DNA from: Ophthalmolycus amberensis
Taxonomy: Eukaryota; Chordata; Actinopteri; Perciformes; Zoarcidae
Direction of reading: 5' to 3'
Assembly: GCA_024529925.1 (NCBI GenBank)
Contig: JAFEUB010000788.1
Coordinates: 248,001-312,000, forward strand
Length of the DNA stretch: 64,000 bases
The notes under the pieces were generated by a model that was not told the DNA's origin, ran no database searches, and was given only the letters and a program-made list of their open reading frames with translations. A program made the translations under genes and the position numbers. This document shows, in pieces, positions 9,568 to 20,876 of the stretch; the stretch's first letter is position 1; each line of letters begins with the position of its first letter.

Positions 9568-12500
9568 GTTAATTTCCCGAGAGAGAGAAAAACCCCTCAG
9601 GATATCATTGACATTTAAGTTGTGATGGGTATATTGAATGACTTTGTTGTAATCGTGACTGCCACTAGAGTTAAGTATAGATGTTATTTCTTTCTCATAT
9701 ATTGCAAACAACTTTTGAAATAATACACTTTTTAAAGACTTGATGTTTTGAGAAGATTGTGTCCCCAATTATGTATCACTGAACAGGAGGCTGTAGCTAA
9801 TTGTCATGTCTCTTAGCGAGGAGCTCGGCCTTCTACTTTCCTTTCACCGAGCTGGCTCGGAGAAAAGTGTGATGAAGCTTTATAAGCGATCTTTTACATT
9901 TTTCATCTTTGTTTATATTCCTGAGTAACAACTATTGACTCACTCCACTTTATAATTGCAGCTCACAAACTTCTCCAGTAAACTTTTTGTCTTTGTTTTT
10001 CAACTGTTTGCCAGGCTTCTTTTTTGTTGATTAGAGTGGCTCTAAAAAAAAAAAAAAAGGTTGGACTCTGTTTACTGGGGACTGTGTAGTTTTACAAAGA
10101 AAACTGTCTGGCATTGGGAATAGACAGCGACAAAGAATAAAGGACGAGAGGGACGGAGAGCAAGGGAGAGATGACACATAGACATGCGCACAGTCAGGCG
10201 GCTCGGCAGTAAACAACAAAGTGGGCCGCCTCATGGAGACTCAACACAAAGCTGTTCAATTAGATTTCAGCAGCATTTGCCTCAGACCCAACATAGAGGC
10301 GAAGGACCCTTGCTGATTGCAATCAGTCAGAGTGGCAGGAAATTAGATTACTATTATTCATAAAAACTACCAAACATCTTGCCTTCCCTTCCTTCTCATT
10401 GCTTTTTTCCCATTATTTTATCATCCTATTGGCTGTCAAAGGGTCGATATAGGTATATAAAATAGTACACCCATATTCAGTAGGACGGTAATGATATCTT
10501 GGGACTTTCTTGACTCCCGGAGAATGGAGTAGTTGCTTCAGAGGACAAGATTCAATTACTGTGGGAAAGTGCATACTGTTCTTTTGAAGCAGACTATGTG
10601 ACTTTGTTATTTCCTGAATTCAGTTAAACTAAGTTACTGAGTTGGTGTTTGAAAGGCAAAGATCCTTCAATCATTGAATCATTGAAGCATGTGCAAACAC
10701 TTTTAAGGCTGTGGACTTCTTATGAGACGTTCACAGCAGCCCATTTTTTTCAGGAAGAATGAATTAGCCTTTTCAATAACACCTTATTTGAGCTTGATAA
10801 AGAAGAAAAACATTTCAGACCATTCTTTTCATTTATTTCTATGGTCTCAAATGTTTAGAATAAGCGCTCTATATACAAATACAAAAGTAAATATCCCGAA
10901 CGTTAAAAAGATGAAAAGATGATTTGAAAAAGCACTGAATGAGCTCAGGGAACATTGGGCTCCCTGAGCTGAGATTGTGAACCTCCCATAACAGGTTTCA
11001 TACATCGTGCTTTAACCTACAGTTTACATGGTTAAAATATTTTATGTTTTATGTTTTCTTACTGACAAGAACAAAATCTAAAAGCATCAACATCAAGTAT
11101 CATCTGTAAGAAAAGCCTGATATAGTTTCCCAAAAACTATTACAAATATATAAATGAGCCACATTGTTTCTACTGGATGATAAGTTTCCTCATTGCCATG
11201 AACATGGGTGTTGTAGTTTGCATTTCGATCTCACATTTCCCACCCTGTTGCCGTAAAAACTCACTAAAGCACCACATCTGCAGATGAAAACAGTTCCCAA
11301 CAAAAGCAATATTTACTCATGTTAGAGTAATAAAAGCTACAGTGTCTGGCTCTTTTAGATAAATATTTAGCCTTTTTTTTATTACAGTATATTTTCTTTG
11401 ACTTCTTTTAAAATAAGTTTGTTTGCAACAGGAACAAATGTATTTGGAATCTTTCCATGTTATTTGTTGACACAGTTTTGGGGTTGCCAATCCCTTCAGG
11501 ATTTGTTCACAGCCGGAAAAAAGATTCAACTCACAGCAAAGAAGTCCGTATAGTTCTATCATTTTGTTTTATATTATTCTCAGGTAATTTTTTCTTACCA
11601 GCGGGGTGTTTCTGTATGCTGTCAGGCCACAGTCAATTGCCTTTGATCAAACCACACCCACAGAGCGCTGATGGTGCAGATTAGCTGAACTCTGAATAAA
11701 TACTAATTAAGAATAGGACATATTTCAACTTTGAACATTGTATATTTAGTCATGACTCATGAGTATTAACAGTTAAATAAATACTTTCACCCCCCCCCCC
11801 CCCCAACCTAACCATATTAAAACTAGACTTTTAGTTTAACGCTTCTTTCTCTTTTCTTACTTGGTGGTCACTAACTTCTCAACCTCCCACTCTTTAATGG
11901 GAGTGTAAACACTCCTCTCACAATATGTATATAACCTTGAGAAACTCATTTCTCATTTCCACAATCAGTTTCCTTTCACCGCAGAGAGGGGAGACGTTTG
12001 TATGGTGCCGATAATGAGTGACTCTTCAGAAGGCTCGCCTCCACGATTTATGATGCAACCGTCAAGTCAGCCAGTTAGTGGTGACAGACGACGCACAATG
12101 GTAGCGTCGCAACACTGAGCATTTGGGTCAATGATGTTTCATAAAAAAAAACGCCTGTTTTTTTGTGGAAAAACAAAGATTAAACAATTGTGTCTTGTTT
12201 GTTTTGTGTGTCTCCTCCACTGATTTGTCTTCTGAGCATGCATCATTTTACTGCAAGTTTTCTACATCATGACACACAAAATTCAGAGGATATTTGGAGA
12301 TAGTATGTAGTAAGTGTAGTTACATGTGAGCTAAAAGGCCTCGATTCTGATGATCTGATTGCTGGATTAGGGTTTGGCTCTGTATCTTAACAAATCTCCC
12401 CTTTGTCTCTTCATAATTGTATTAATCTATTCAATTTGACAAATACAAACTTGGTTCCGTGCATCTGAGTATTGTTTCCACACGTCTGTTGCCATGTTTC

Positions 12501-14439
12501 AGTCCGTGAGGTCACAACAATACATGTTTTTCTGGAGTTTAGTAGGTGACAGGTGATGGACAAACTCTGTTTTTATATAATGAAAACCCGACTGAGTCCA
12601 GAAATGCTACTGAAGCCTGGTGCTGCAGGCCGGTAGCATTCAATGCAGGTTAAAGAGCGAGGCGAGTTAAAGAGGTGTGCGTTAATCATATCAGCCTGAA
12701 ATAGTATGATGTCTATGAGTCTTTGCAAACCTCATATGAAAAGTACCTATAAGGTGTAAGTCTTTATTTTTTAATCTGCTTTGTTAGGTCAGGAGCTGCT
12801 ACTTCCAAACACTGTTACGTAGTGATATCACTAAAAATAACTGACCTCTATCAGGGCAGTTTAAAGGAAGAAATGTAAGTGTTCCCTTCTCTCTCATGCT
12901 TGCATGAGCTTAAACGTGTGCTTGACAATAAAAGATGAATCAACTGAAGAATAATACAGTGTTAATAATACATGTCCTGCACAACTGTTTGAATTCAGCT
13001 TACATAAATAGATCTCTTTTGTGACATTTGAAAGCTTCACTTAAATTCTGCCCAACTGCTGGGTGGGAATATTGCAACTGTGTCGCAATAAGTGGTGACA
13101 GACCACCACCAGAACACACCTCTCCTTTAAGCTAATCTGGACCACAGTGATGGATAAATACAGGGAACAGATGAAAACACGAAAACAGATTTTAAGACAC
13201 AAAGAATAAGTGGAAAGCTTCTGTGTGTGTAGGAGGGTAGCGATGGAAGTATTTATGTGTGTGCGGGCAAGAAAAAAAGACATGACAAGGTTGACCAACC
13301 ACAAGGCAGCGAAGGAAGGAATAATAGAGCAACAGCAGAGGATGGAGAGAGGAAGTGGATGGCATGATGGGTAGAAAAAAAACCCAGATAGGGATGGAGA
13401 GGCAGGAAGTCCCCACTGAGACGGACATGTCACACACCAGTGAGTCTGACACACGGAGAGGGAATATCACATTTCTCTCCCTTTTCCACAATATCTATTT
13501 CTACGCTTTCTATCTTTGTTGTCTTTTTCCTTCTCTTTTTCAGCTGAAGGCATTGCACAGTAACTGGCACTCAAAGAATTATTTTTGGGTCTCTCCACCT
13601 TTGAAACGCTGCTGTTCAATAATGCATGGCTTTATGCATAAGTTACCTCTCGTTTTCCGTGTCGCTTTGTGCATTTCAACTCTGTTTCTCCATGCGCGCT
13701 TACATTTTTCTTTATTGTAGTTTATTGCGTTATGCTGAATTTGGCCTTTGCAGTCACCCACACACACATGTGCTGATAGCTGCACACAGAAGCTCACAAA
13801 CACCCATGCACACGGACCGTTTGGTTTGCACTGGGAATTACCTGTTACCTAATTAACAGCACTTGGCTGGAGGCTAATAAAATAAAATGGAATAAATAAA
13901 ATATTTCCCCCCTGACCTCCTCGAGAGAAGAAACAGTTCCCTGTGAATGGAAAAGCCAAGAAGAGGCGAGGAGAACAAAAGGTTAGTCACCTTAAAGTAT
14001 ATATTTTTTTTTAATTGATCCCATTAAGTATGCCTTTATTCTGAGTAATTCTCAACGTGACAAAAAATAAAAAAGTAACGCGATAGCTGATTCTTGGCTT
14101 TGATATTCCTTGCTCCTTTTGTTGCTCTGAAGCCACATGAGGTGTAGTGTAGCATCTCTTCTGACAAGCTGTGCTTTTCTTTCCCCATATCTGAGGAAGC
14201 AGGCCTTTCTTCTTATTTCCTTTTTGCTTCATGTTTCAGTCCACACACCGTGAAGTCTGTAAAGGGGGAATTTCTTTCTAAAAAAAAAAATTAGGAGGCT
14301 GTATTCCATGTCTAGTATCAGTTTAGAGGAATGTAACCAGTGTGTGTGGCAATAGCTCCCCATATCAGTCTCCTTCCTGTGAAACCAGCACCACCCCTGA
14401 GACTGATAACTTTTTTCTGTTTATACTACCCTAATCAAT
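9568..14439. other. Long unassigned non-coding stretch
   Basis: Nearly 5 kb without a recognisable exon. Small items are a 15-A run near 10,044, a 14-bp perfect palindrome at 10,313-10,326 (CTGATTGCAATCAG), a hairpin with 10-bp arms at 10,942-10,951/10,961-10,970, a C15 run at 11,790-11,804 and purine-rich DNA around 13,300-13,400. Two overlapping minus frames (13,041-13,491) of 99 and 137 codons contain Ser/His/Leu-rich peptide without any known domain. Confidence 0.35.
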
Positions 14440-14486
<47 letters not shown>

Positions 14487-14488
14487 GA
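14440..14488 (+). repeat. (GT)n microsatellite
   Basis: About 24 GT units, slightly interrupted at the 3' end (GCGTGTG). A CA-rich, less regular stretch follows at about 14,645-14,710. Confidence 0.9.
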
Positions 14489-15765
14489 GAAAATGCAGAC
14501 ATGTGGTCAGGCAAACTCAGCATAGGCCCATCTCTCTACTTTAATCTGTTTTTAATCAACACTGGGGATATTAACCAGACCAAGGAACAGCCCCAAATTA
14601 CCCAACCAGATGATTACACTATCTTGCACATACTCCGAGGCCCCCAGACACACACACCAACACACAGCAGAACACAAACACAAGCTAACCCCCTCACACA
14701 CACTCACACTGCTGTGTGAAATGTTCATGAAAAGACCGTGAAACTGGCTTAACAAGGCTAATTCACAAACACATACGCCACACTAGCGCTTTCACGCAAT
14801 ATAAAGAGCCTCTCAACCCTCCAATATGAGGCAAAAGAATTAAACATGCCCATATGCGCCTCTAAAACAAAAGAGGCCAGCTGAGGTTTTCGTTGCAGCC
14901 CTGTTACAGACGCCACTAATGTGCCACCCCATTACACACAGATACAAGGGCATGTGTGCGCATAAATAAGCAACTTCAGACCTCCATATAAAAACAAGTA
15001 TTTGTCGCAGAAACACATACGAGACACGCAACTACACCCAGATACTGAACATGTCACCCTGAAAAATGAGCACAAGGCCAACGGTCGGACACATATTTAT
15101 GTTTGGTCATTTAACTAAACAAAGCAAACTAATGGAAGTTGCCCCTTTTAAGCAGGAACAATAGCTTCCTCTGGCTGTAGATTGGGCAGAATCCAGATGG
15201 CACATGTGATTAAAAGACGAAAAAAATAATTAAAAGGGTAATAAATCAATAATAGTTCATTATCCAGCTCTTGTACAAAGAAGGATCATTTGTGTGTGTT
15301 TACTATTGAATTGGTGTATCGGTGATTTTGTGTCCTAGATCTAAACTGAAGTTTGCTCTGTGCAATTCTCAGCGTAAATGTAGGGCTGATACTGTCATAA
15401 GAAATACAATTTACACAATACAGAAATGTACCAGCATGTAATTTATTGCTTCTGCTCACTAATCAGCACAAAATAAATTAAGTATTTTTTCACATTCAAT
15501 ATTTGTGATTAAATCCTAATTCTGATTGGTGCATGGGAATATGTGACATTTTCTAAACCGAGGACAAAAACATATATGCGAAATAAAGTAACCGTCCCAA
15601 CTTTGACAGAAAAAACATCGAGTTTATTGCTTTTTGTAAGAAGCTGAGAAAATAGGTGTCAGGTGTAGGTCATGCGGTGGATGGACAAATAACAGTTTGT
15701 CTTCAACACCAGTATTCCAGCTTCACATTCCCTGTTAAACTGGAAATCAGCATCGACATTTATAT
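14489..15765. other. Left flank of the retrotransposon; unassigned
   Basis: AT-rich DNA without a recognised feature. It ends in CATTTATAT immediately before the A1 repeat. Confidence 0.35.
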
Positions 15766-15987
15766 GTAGCTCATGCGCAAGTTCAGTCAGGAAGACATTC
15801 GCTTGTGATCGCTGTCGCTCCTCTCCTTGTAATTACTCTATCAGCTGATTGGGGGGCGTGCATGGTTAAGCAACCAACCAGATTCGGCACACAGTTTCTT
15901 TAAGCCAATCAGATCGATGCTGTCAAACTTTAAAGTGTTCTCCTCTCTGCTGCTGTCAGTTGTCATTTCAGCATTAAGCAGATGCGA
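15766..15987 (+). repeat. A1 split direct repeat (left terminus)
   Basis: 222 bp starting GTAGCTCATGCGCAAGTTCA and ending TTAAGCAGATGCGA. It aligns without gaps to A2 at 20,548-20,769, differing at 15,817 (G against T) and 15,973 (A against G). Confidence 0.9.
15847..15909 (+). promoter_or_regulatory. Candidate promoter elements inside A1
   Basis: A reverse CCAAT box (GATTGG, 15,847-15,852) overlaps a GC-box-like GGGGGGCGTG (15,851-15,860), and a forward CCAAT lies at 15,905-15,909. The same sites occur in A2, with GATTGG at 20,629-20,634. Paired NF-Y-type and Sp/KLF-type sites upstream of the internal region fit a transcription start for the element. No TATA box is evident. Promoter function is inferred. 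Confidence 0.4.
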
Positions 15988-16021
15988 AGCGATACTATTT
16001 CCCTTACCTTACAACAACTAG

Positions 16022-16499
16022 TTGGGCGTAACTGAGACAATGGCGGATTCCGACTTTGATTGTTTCAGGACGAGTCGGGTCTCAACATCGAGGTTTAACC
16101 GGAGCCGGCATTCAGCCCACCAGGTGGCCGGCGCAGGAGCACTCGCCCAGCGCGGCGCAGCGGCTCCCCGCAGACGAGCAAGTAGCCCTCTTGGCTCGGC
16201 TAGTAGTTCGCGGTGGTATCCTAGTAAATCTAACAGTTACTCGCGATCAGTCGATCCATCGCCGGGCTCATCCGAGCTCCGCAGGCGGCGTCCCGTACTC
16301 TCTCCACCAGCACTCCGGGCCTCCAATGCAGACAACGCCGTCATTTCCACCGGATAGCTCCATCCGCTCCATCCACTCCATCGATACTGGTCTTCAATCT
16401 CTGGTAAACGATGCAGCTGCTATTATATTGTTAACATCGGCGCCGCCAGCCGCCATGGTAAATCAGCTCCACGGGGCAGTTCAGGCTCCTCGCTGTTGA
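16022..16499 (+). pseudogene. Gag-like 5' open region of the retrotransposon (frame-shifted)
   Basis: The first ATG-initiated frames after A1 are a 111-codon frame (16,022-16,357) and a 147-codon frame offset by one (16,056-16,499). The first begins MGVTETMADSDFDCFRTSRV and is rich in Ser, Arg and Ala; the second is rich in Pro, Ser, Ala and His. The position directly after the left repeat and the low-complexity basic composition are typical of gag in DIRS-order elements, but there is no zinc knuckle and no motif that proves it. The two frames may be one gag gene split by a frameshift near 16,150-16,300. The region is CpG-rich compared with its flanks. Confidence 0.4.
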
Positions 16500-18360
16500 A
16501 ACGGAGACTTTGTTTCCGCTCCTCGTCATTCCCCGACAAATGAGGAAATCATGGGGCTGACACACGTCTGGCGCTCCGCAGCATCACTCATGTATTAGCT
16601 TGGAAGCGCCTGTTCCAGTAGTGGGAGTGGAGCGCATTCACCAGACTACGAATCATTGTGAGCGGAAATAAACATAACTAAGCAGCAGTTAAACTTAGGT
16701 TATCCTCTTCGTAGTGATTGGCGCGATGGGCACTCGCGGCTAGTAATCACGGAAGGCGCGTGATGCCGGTAGGCCCGCAAGGGAGCACGATTTGTCATGC
16801 ACCTCCGAATTCAATCTGGCGCGGGCGGTGCTCATGCTCAATTGCTTGTCACCTATAGTGCACTGATAAAACACTATTGACATGTCTGGGGATTATAGGA
16901 GATGGGCCAATTCGTTTGAGATGCTTCAGAACAGCATAGTTTTCATTTTGAGTAATGTTGGGCGGGCAAATCCAATAGTGTACAGGATATTTAACCTTTG
17001 TTGCTTATTGATACCTTTTAATACTTTACTTCTTTCCTAACAGGGCTTGGCTAAGGCGATAAAGTAGTTTATGAATATGAGGTAACAGATGACTACAATC
17101 CCTCCTCGGCATTGTGGAGGTTGGGTCATGGCTTCTGTCAGCTATACCAACATGCTATGGGTAGACCCATGAGTAACACCAGTGTTTTATTCTTCACAGC
17201 CCATGTGGTTGGTACACCTCTGGTGTTTCAGAGAAGAACACATAGAGCAGAGTGTTCCAATGAAATTTAACAAAGTCCAGTTTGAGAGAGTTTCCTCATG
17301 CAAAGGTCTGGAACATCAGTCTGTCTAAATGTGCGCGATGATTTAGTCCTATACATTGAAGTAGCTTAAACAGTTGTATCGACGTTCGTGGTAATCAACA
17401 GCTGATTATTAAATCAAGAAGTCGAAGGAATATGTCAGGTAAAGTAAGGGAGGCATTTATAGTTTAAAATTGCATAACAGAAGCTTTGAAGTACTTGCAT
17501 CTTATAAAGATAAAGTACCTAATCTTAGTAAATTAAGGGAACTGGATCGTCATGCAGCGGTAAAAGTTCAGTGCAATCAGGGTGAAGCGATGTAAATGGA
17601 AGTAGGACAGTCCATTGTATTGTCATACACATAGCATTGTGTGCAGCAACATGATTTATGGTTATTAAACCATTTGGTTCAGCTCTATTCCTCTCTTTTA
17701 CATCATAGTCGGGCAGTGAAATCATGTGATAGGATTCAGATTGTTGGGCTCGTAGCTCATATCTGGGCCTCTATTATGTTGGCGTGGGTGCGTTTGCTCA
17801 AAAGATTTTGCATCGTGGCGCTTCACCTGGCTGCTGGGAATAATCGTCTCTGGACATATGAAACACACTGGGTTAAACTGCAGGGGAGGAATGAACATTT
17901 AAGAGGCTGTCCATATAAGGCTGATTAAAGTGTCCACATTCTGTGGTTGGGAGACTGCCATGTGTAATGGCGTAACCCGGCTCCCAAGCTGTGACAAGGG
18001 CAGAGGGACACAAGGCAGGATGAGATTTAAAGGTATTTATGAGAACAAAGCAAAGAACGGTTACCAAGGGTGAAGTGTGACAGTCAGTAACATCAGTTAT
18101 GTAACGAGAAGGCATGCGTGATGAAGTGTGGGGCATGGTCGGCGGAAGTAAAGACCAAATCTGTAAATGGGCAGCACTGGCAGAGATGAGTTCATGTGCG
18201 CAGAAGAGCAATGGAGTAGGGCTATTATTCCTCAGAGCTCCAGGACCAGGTGCTCTGCAGCCAGTAATCTGCCACAACTGCGCTATTGTGACGCCTGACG
18301 GGGACGGATATGTGGCAAAACCATACTTGGACATTTACACATAAAGTATAATTAGCTCCA
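16500..18360 (+). other. Unrecognised interior of the retrotransposon
   Basis: Lies between the gag-like region and the YLDD block, where the rest of gag and the N-terminal reverse transcriptase should be. I could not recognise RT fingers motifs in any frame. A 95-codon plus frame (17,641-17,928), a 76-codon plus frame (18,114-18,344) and a 153-codon minus frame (17,873-18,334) have no family resemblance that I can see. The region may be decayed, or replaced by foreign DNA. Confidence 0.4.
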
Positions 18361-18630
18361 TTCAGGCTCATCCTTCAGGGATGCGCTTTTCCCGTTGGAC
18401 ATGGCATCTTCCTTGTCCTAAGATGCACAATCTACCTTGATGACAGGTGCCGCGCTGACCTGCGTGTCAGGTCACTGTGCGATCACTTGAATGGTGTAAC
18501 ATTCTGCAAACAAGCTGGTGAGTTTCGCTGAGTCACTAAAACGTCAACACGGATGCAGGCCATCCGTGGGTTTTGGGGGATTCTGTCAAGGCCAGTGGGT
18601 TACTAGACATGTATGGTAACGCAAGCTCAT
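18361..18630 (+). pseudogene. Possible reverse transcriptase fragment (YLDD block)
   Basis: In one plus frame the peptide CTIYLDDRCRADLRVRSLCD is read from about 18,424, with the YLDD tetrad at 18,433-18,444. YxDD preceded by hydrophobic residues is the catalytic motif of retroelement reverse transcriptases. The frame continues to a TGA at 18,529-18,531 and a TAG at 18,604-18,606. The LPFG-type block expected upstream is not recognisable. A tetrapeptide match could be chance; what supports it is its place between a gag-like region and a recombinase, and its use of the same frame as the recombinase. Confidence 0.4.
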
Positions 18631-18645
18631 TAAAGCCTTAAAAAT

Positions 18646-19296
18646 GTGTACGGCAAGCCATGCATAATCATGCGTCAGGGGGACGTTGTTTCTGGCAGTT
18701 TTGGCACGTCATTTAATTTGGCTAATAGCCTTAGCTCAGTCATGCAAAATGTTCTTTATAGTGTCTCTAAAGCTACCTCTCGCATGCTATTGTTCAAGTG
18801 GGTCTTCGCGCATCACGGTAAGGCCAGTACACGCAAGTCTGTTGGACTCACTATTCTGGTCTAATGGGTACGTGACTTGGCTGGCAACTCATGGCTTAAA
18901 CGCTCCAAATGCGGAGGTGCTTGCACAGTAGCTGGGGCTTGGATAGATTCTGGGTTTTGCCTTTTCAAATCCAGGCTTAAATTCCTATTATAAAGACCTA
19001 TTAGTTGCTCTACTATTCTTACCCCAGGTAACGTTCCTTTAGCTAAATGGGGTTAACTAGCATTGGGAGGTTATCGTCACTAGAATCAGCTATACTCAGG
19101 GCACTCTTTTAGAATAGGGGTTGCTACTTCGGCAGCTAACCAAGGCATCTCCGCTACTACCCTACAAAAATTGGGACGTTGGGCATCCTCTGCCTTCACA
19201 TCTTACATCCGCCCCGATCTCAACACTATCCTCGATAATCAAAGATCAGTGACGCCTGGAAATCCGGTAAGGATTGCATATAACTGGTGGTGGTGA
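18646..19296 (+). pseudogene. Tyrosine recombinase remnant of the DIRS/Ngaro-like element
   Basis: Tyrosine recombinases of DIRS-order elements integrate the circular cDNA. In one frame the region reads through with stops at 18,862, 18,991, 19,054 and 19,081. The last open part, 19,084-19,293, holds the diagnostic C-terminus: HSFRIGVATSAA from 19,102 (His 19,102-19,104 and Arg 19,111-19,113 of the H-x-x-R motif), then QGISATTLQKLGRWASSAF with GRW at 19,174-19,182, and SYIR with the presumed nucleophilic Tyr at 19,204-19,206, 34 residues after the His. Upstream TPGNVPLAKWG fits the core before the HxxR box. GKASTRKS near 18,820 may be the STR motif of the N-terminal domain. The first catalytic Arg was not found. 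No indel is needed over 650 bp, only point stops. Inactive. Confidence 0.75.
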
Positions 19297-19484
19297 CATG
19301 TTCACATCAATTGGTGTATCGTTGGTAGGTCACATTATTAGTATTGGCGCATAGCAGGGGATAGCATTATACCCTTCTTGGAATGTTCCTTATCATAACA
19401 TTAAGGTATGGGTCACTTTATATTGTGCAAATGGATATCCTATCAGAACGGTATAAGACTGTGCTCTCCCGTTTACCTTGCTCT

Positions 19485-20300
19485 GGTTTCTCTGGTGTGA
19501 CTCGACCGTTTTCTCCACCTGATTGGTCTAACACTGCTTCCCCCAGTCTCCTGGTCTCACGTGACCTGGCTTATCGTGACTGTTTTCCTAGGTGCACGTG
19601 ACCTGGCTTATCGTGACTGGTTTTCCTAGGTGACCGTGACCTGGCTTAACGTGTCTGTTTCCTGGTCCGACGGGACCGTTTTCCTTTCCTAAAAGAAAAG
19701 GAGGGTCTGAGCTGCCCCGTTTCTCATTTCCTGGTCTAAGTGATGTAAGACCGTGTCCAAGGACGACAATTTCTAGTTTCGCAGTCAGAGATGACACATT
19801 CTGTTTCGCGGTCCCAGTGCTGTGTGACCTGTCAAAGTATGACATGCTTTCTAGTTTCCCGGGTGAGCTCACCCGGTCTGGTTGTGCTGAGGCAGTGAGA
19901 CCCCAAACATGCGGGGGCCGTAAGACCTGCAACCATGCTGTTCTACGTTCTCCCTTGAACCCCCCTATTCTGCTCTGCGGTCTAAACGTGACCCCCTCCT
20001 ATCCTACGCTACGGTCGAATAGGACCCAACCTGTCCTTGTCTGCGGTCTAGCTTGACCCTCACCTATCCCGTCCTGCGCTCGGACCCGCCGCAGGGCCGA
20101 CCCCGCCATATGTTTCGGGATCTGTTGAAATCCTACCATACACTATGGGCTATCTAGCCCCGCACTATCCTGTCTCTGCGGTCTTCCAGACCCCCCCGTA
20201 TCCTAGTCTGCAGTCCGTCTTGACATTCTTCTATCCTTTGCTTTGACTCAACCGGTCCTCTTACCTCTGGTCTAACATCTACTCCTTCACGTGCTACCCT
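19485..20300 (+). repeat. Decayed GC-rich minisatellite inside the retrotransposon
   Basis: Three clear units of 36-38 bp start CGTGACCTGGCTTA at 19,560, 19,597 and 19,635. Around and after them, looser copies with the recurring core 'CCT-A/G-G-TCT-..-CGTGACC' or 'CTGCGGTCTA..TGACC' spread to about 20,290 (for example TGCGGTCTAAACGTGACCCC near 19,976 and CTGCGGTCTAGCTTGACCCT near 20,040). It lies between the recombinase and B1, where some Ngaro elements keep an extra ORF; no hydrolase motif is visible here. Confidence 0.6.
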
Positions 20301-20394
20301 TAGATTTCTCTCATGACAAATTGTCTATTTTCTTAGGAAATTCACCACAGCAGTAGGTAAGGCATTTATTTATTCATATAAATACATTTCTTTT

Positions 20395-20547
20395 GGGGGA
20401 TTAGGCCTATTGGACCTCTGTATCCCTACCCTCGGTGATAGTACTTCCGGATGGAGTCCAATCGCCAAAGACTTTGCACTTTGCATATTTGAAGCTTGTA
20501 TAATAAATCATTGTTAAATTATAAAACAAGTCTCTCCTGATTGAAAT
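20395..20547 (+). repeat. B1 split direct repeat
   Basis: 153 bp from GGGGGATTAGGCCTATTGGA to CTCCTGATTGAAAT, identical by eye to B2 at 20,877-21,029 (offset 482). It carries a polyadenylation signal AATAAA at 20,502-20,507 and runs directly into A2, so B1-A2 mimics the joined ends of a circle. Confidence 0.9.
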
Positions 20548-20769
20548 GTAGCTCATGCGCAAGTTCAGTCAGGAAGACATTCGCTTGTGATCGCTGTCTC
20601 TCCTCTCCTTGTAATTACTCTATCAGCTGATTGGGGGGCGTGCATGGTTAAGCAACCAACCAGATTCGGCACACAGTTTCTTTAAGCCAATCAGATCGAT
20701 GCTGTCAAACTTTAAAGTGTTCTCCTCTCTGCTGCTGTCAGTTGTCATTTCAGCGTTAAGCAGATGCGA
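20548..20769 (+). repeat. A2 split direct repeat
   Basis: 222 bp, 220 matching A1 without gaps (offset 4,782). Diverges from A1 right after GATGCGA. Confidence 0.9.
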
Positions 20770-20876
20770 CCCGCCTCCACCCCAGTCGCCTCCAGTCAGC
20801 AGCACAGTCAGGCTCCTGATTCATCATCAGATGGCAACAACTCCTTTCACCACCACCACCAGTGTCTGGACTCCAG
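20770..20876 (+). other. 107-bp unique spacer between A2 and B2
   Basis: C- and CA-rich sequence (CCCGCCTCCACCCCAGTCGC at its start, a CACCACCACCACCAG run near 20,849) unlike anything after A1. It may be the normal unique part of this family's right end or a remnant of interior sequence. Confidence 0.6.

Noticed and set aside
13041..13491. 137- and 99-codon overlapping minus frames
   Set aside because: No domain, no splice context, two frames open at once. Chance frames in biased sequence.
17873..18334. 153-codon minus frame inside the retrotransposon
   Set aside because: Runs antisense to the element's reading direction and shows no known domain. The opposite strand also carries an open frame there.
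19485..20300. CRISPR-like array of GTGACC-containing repeats
   Set aside because: Eukaryotic context; units are degenerate and directly tandem without uniform unique spacers.
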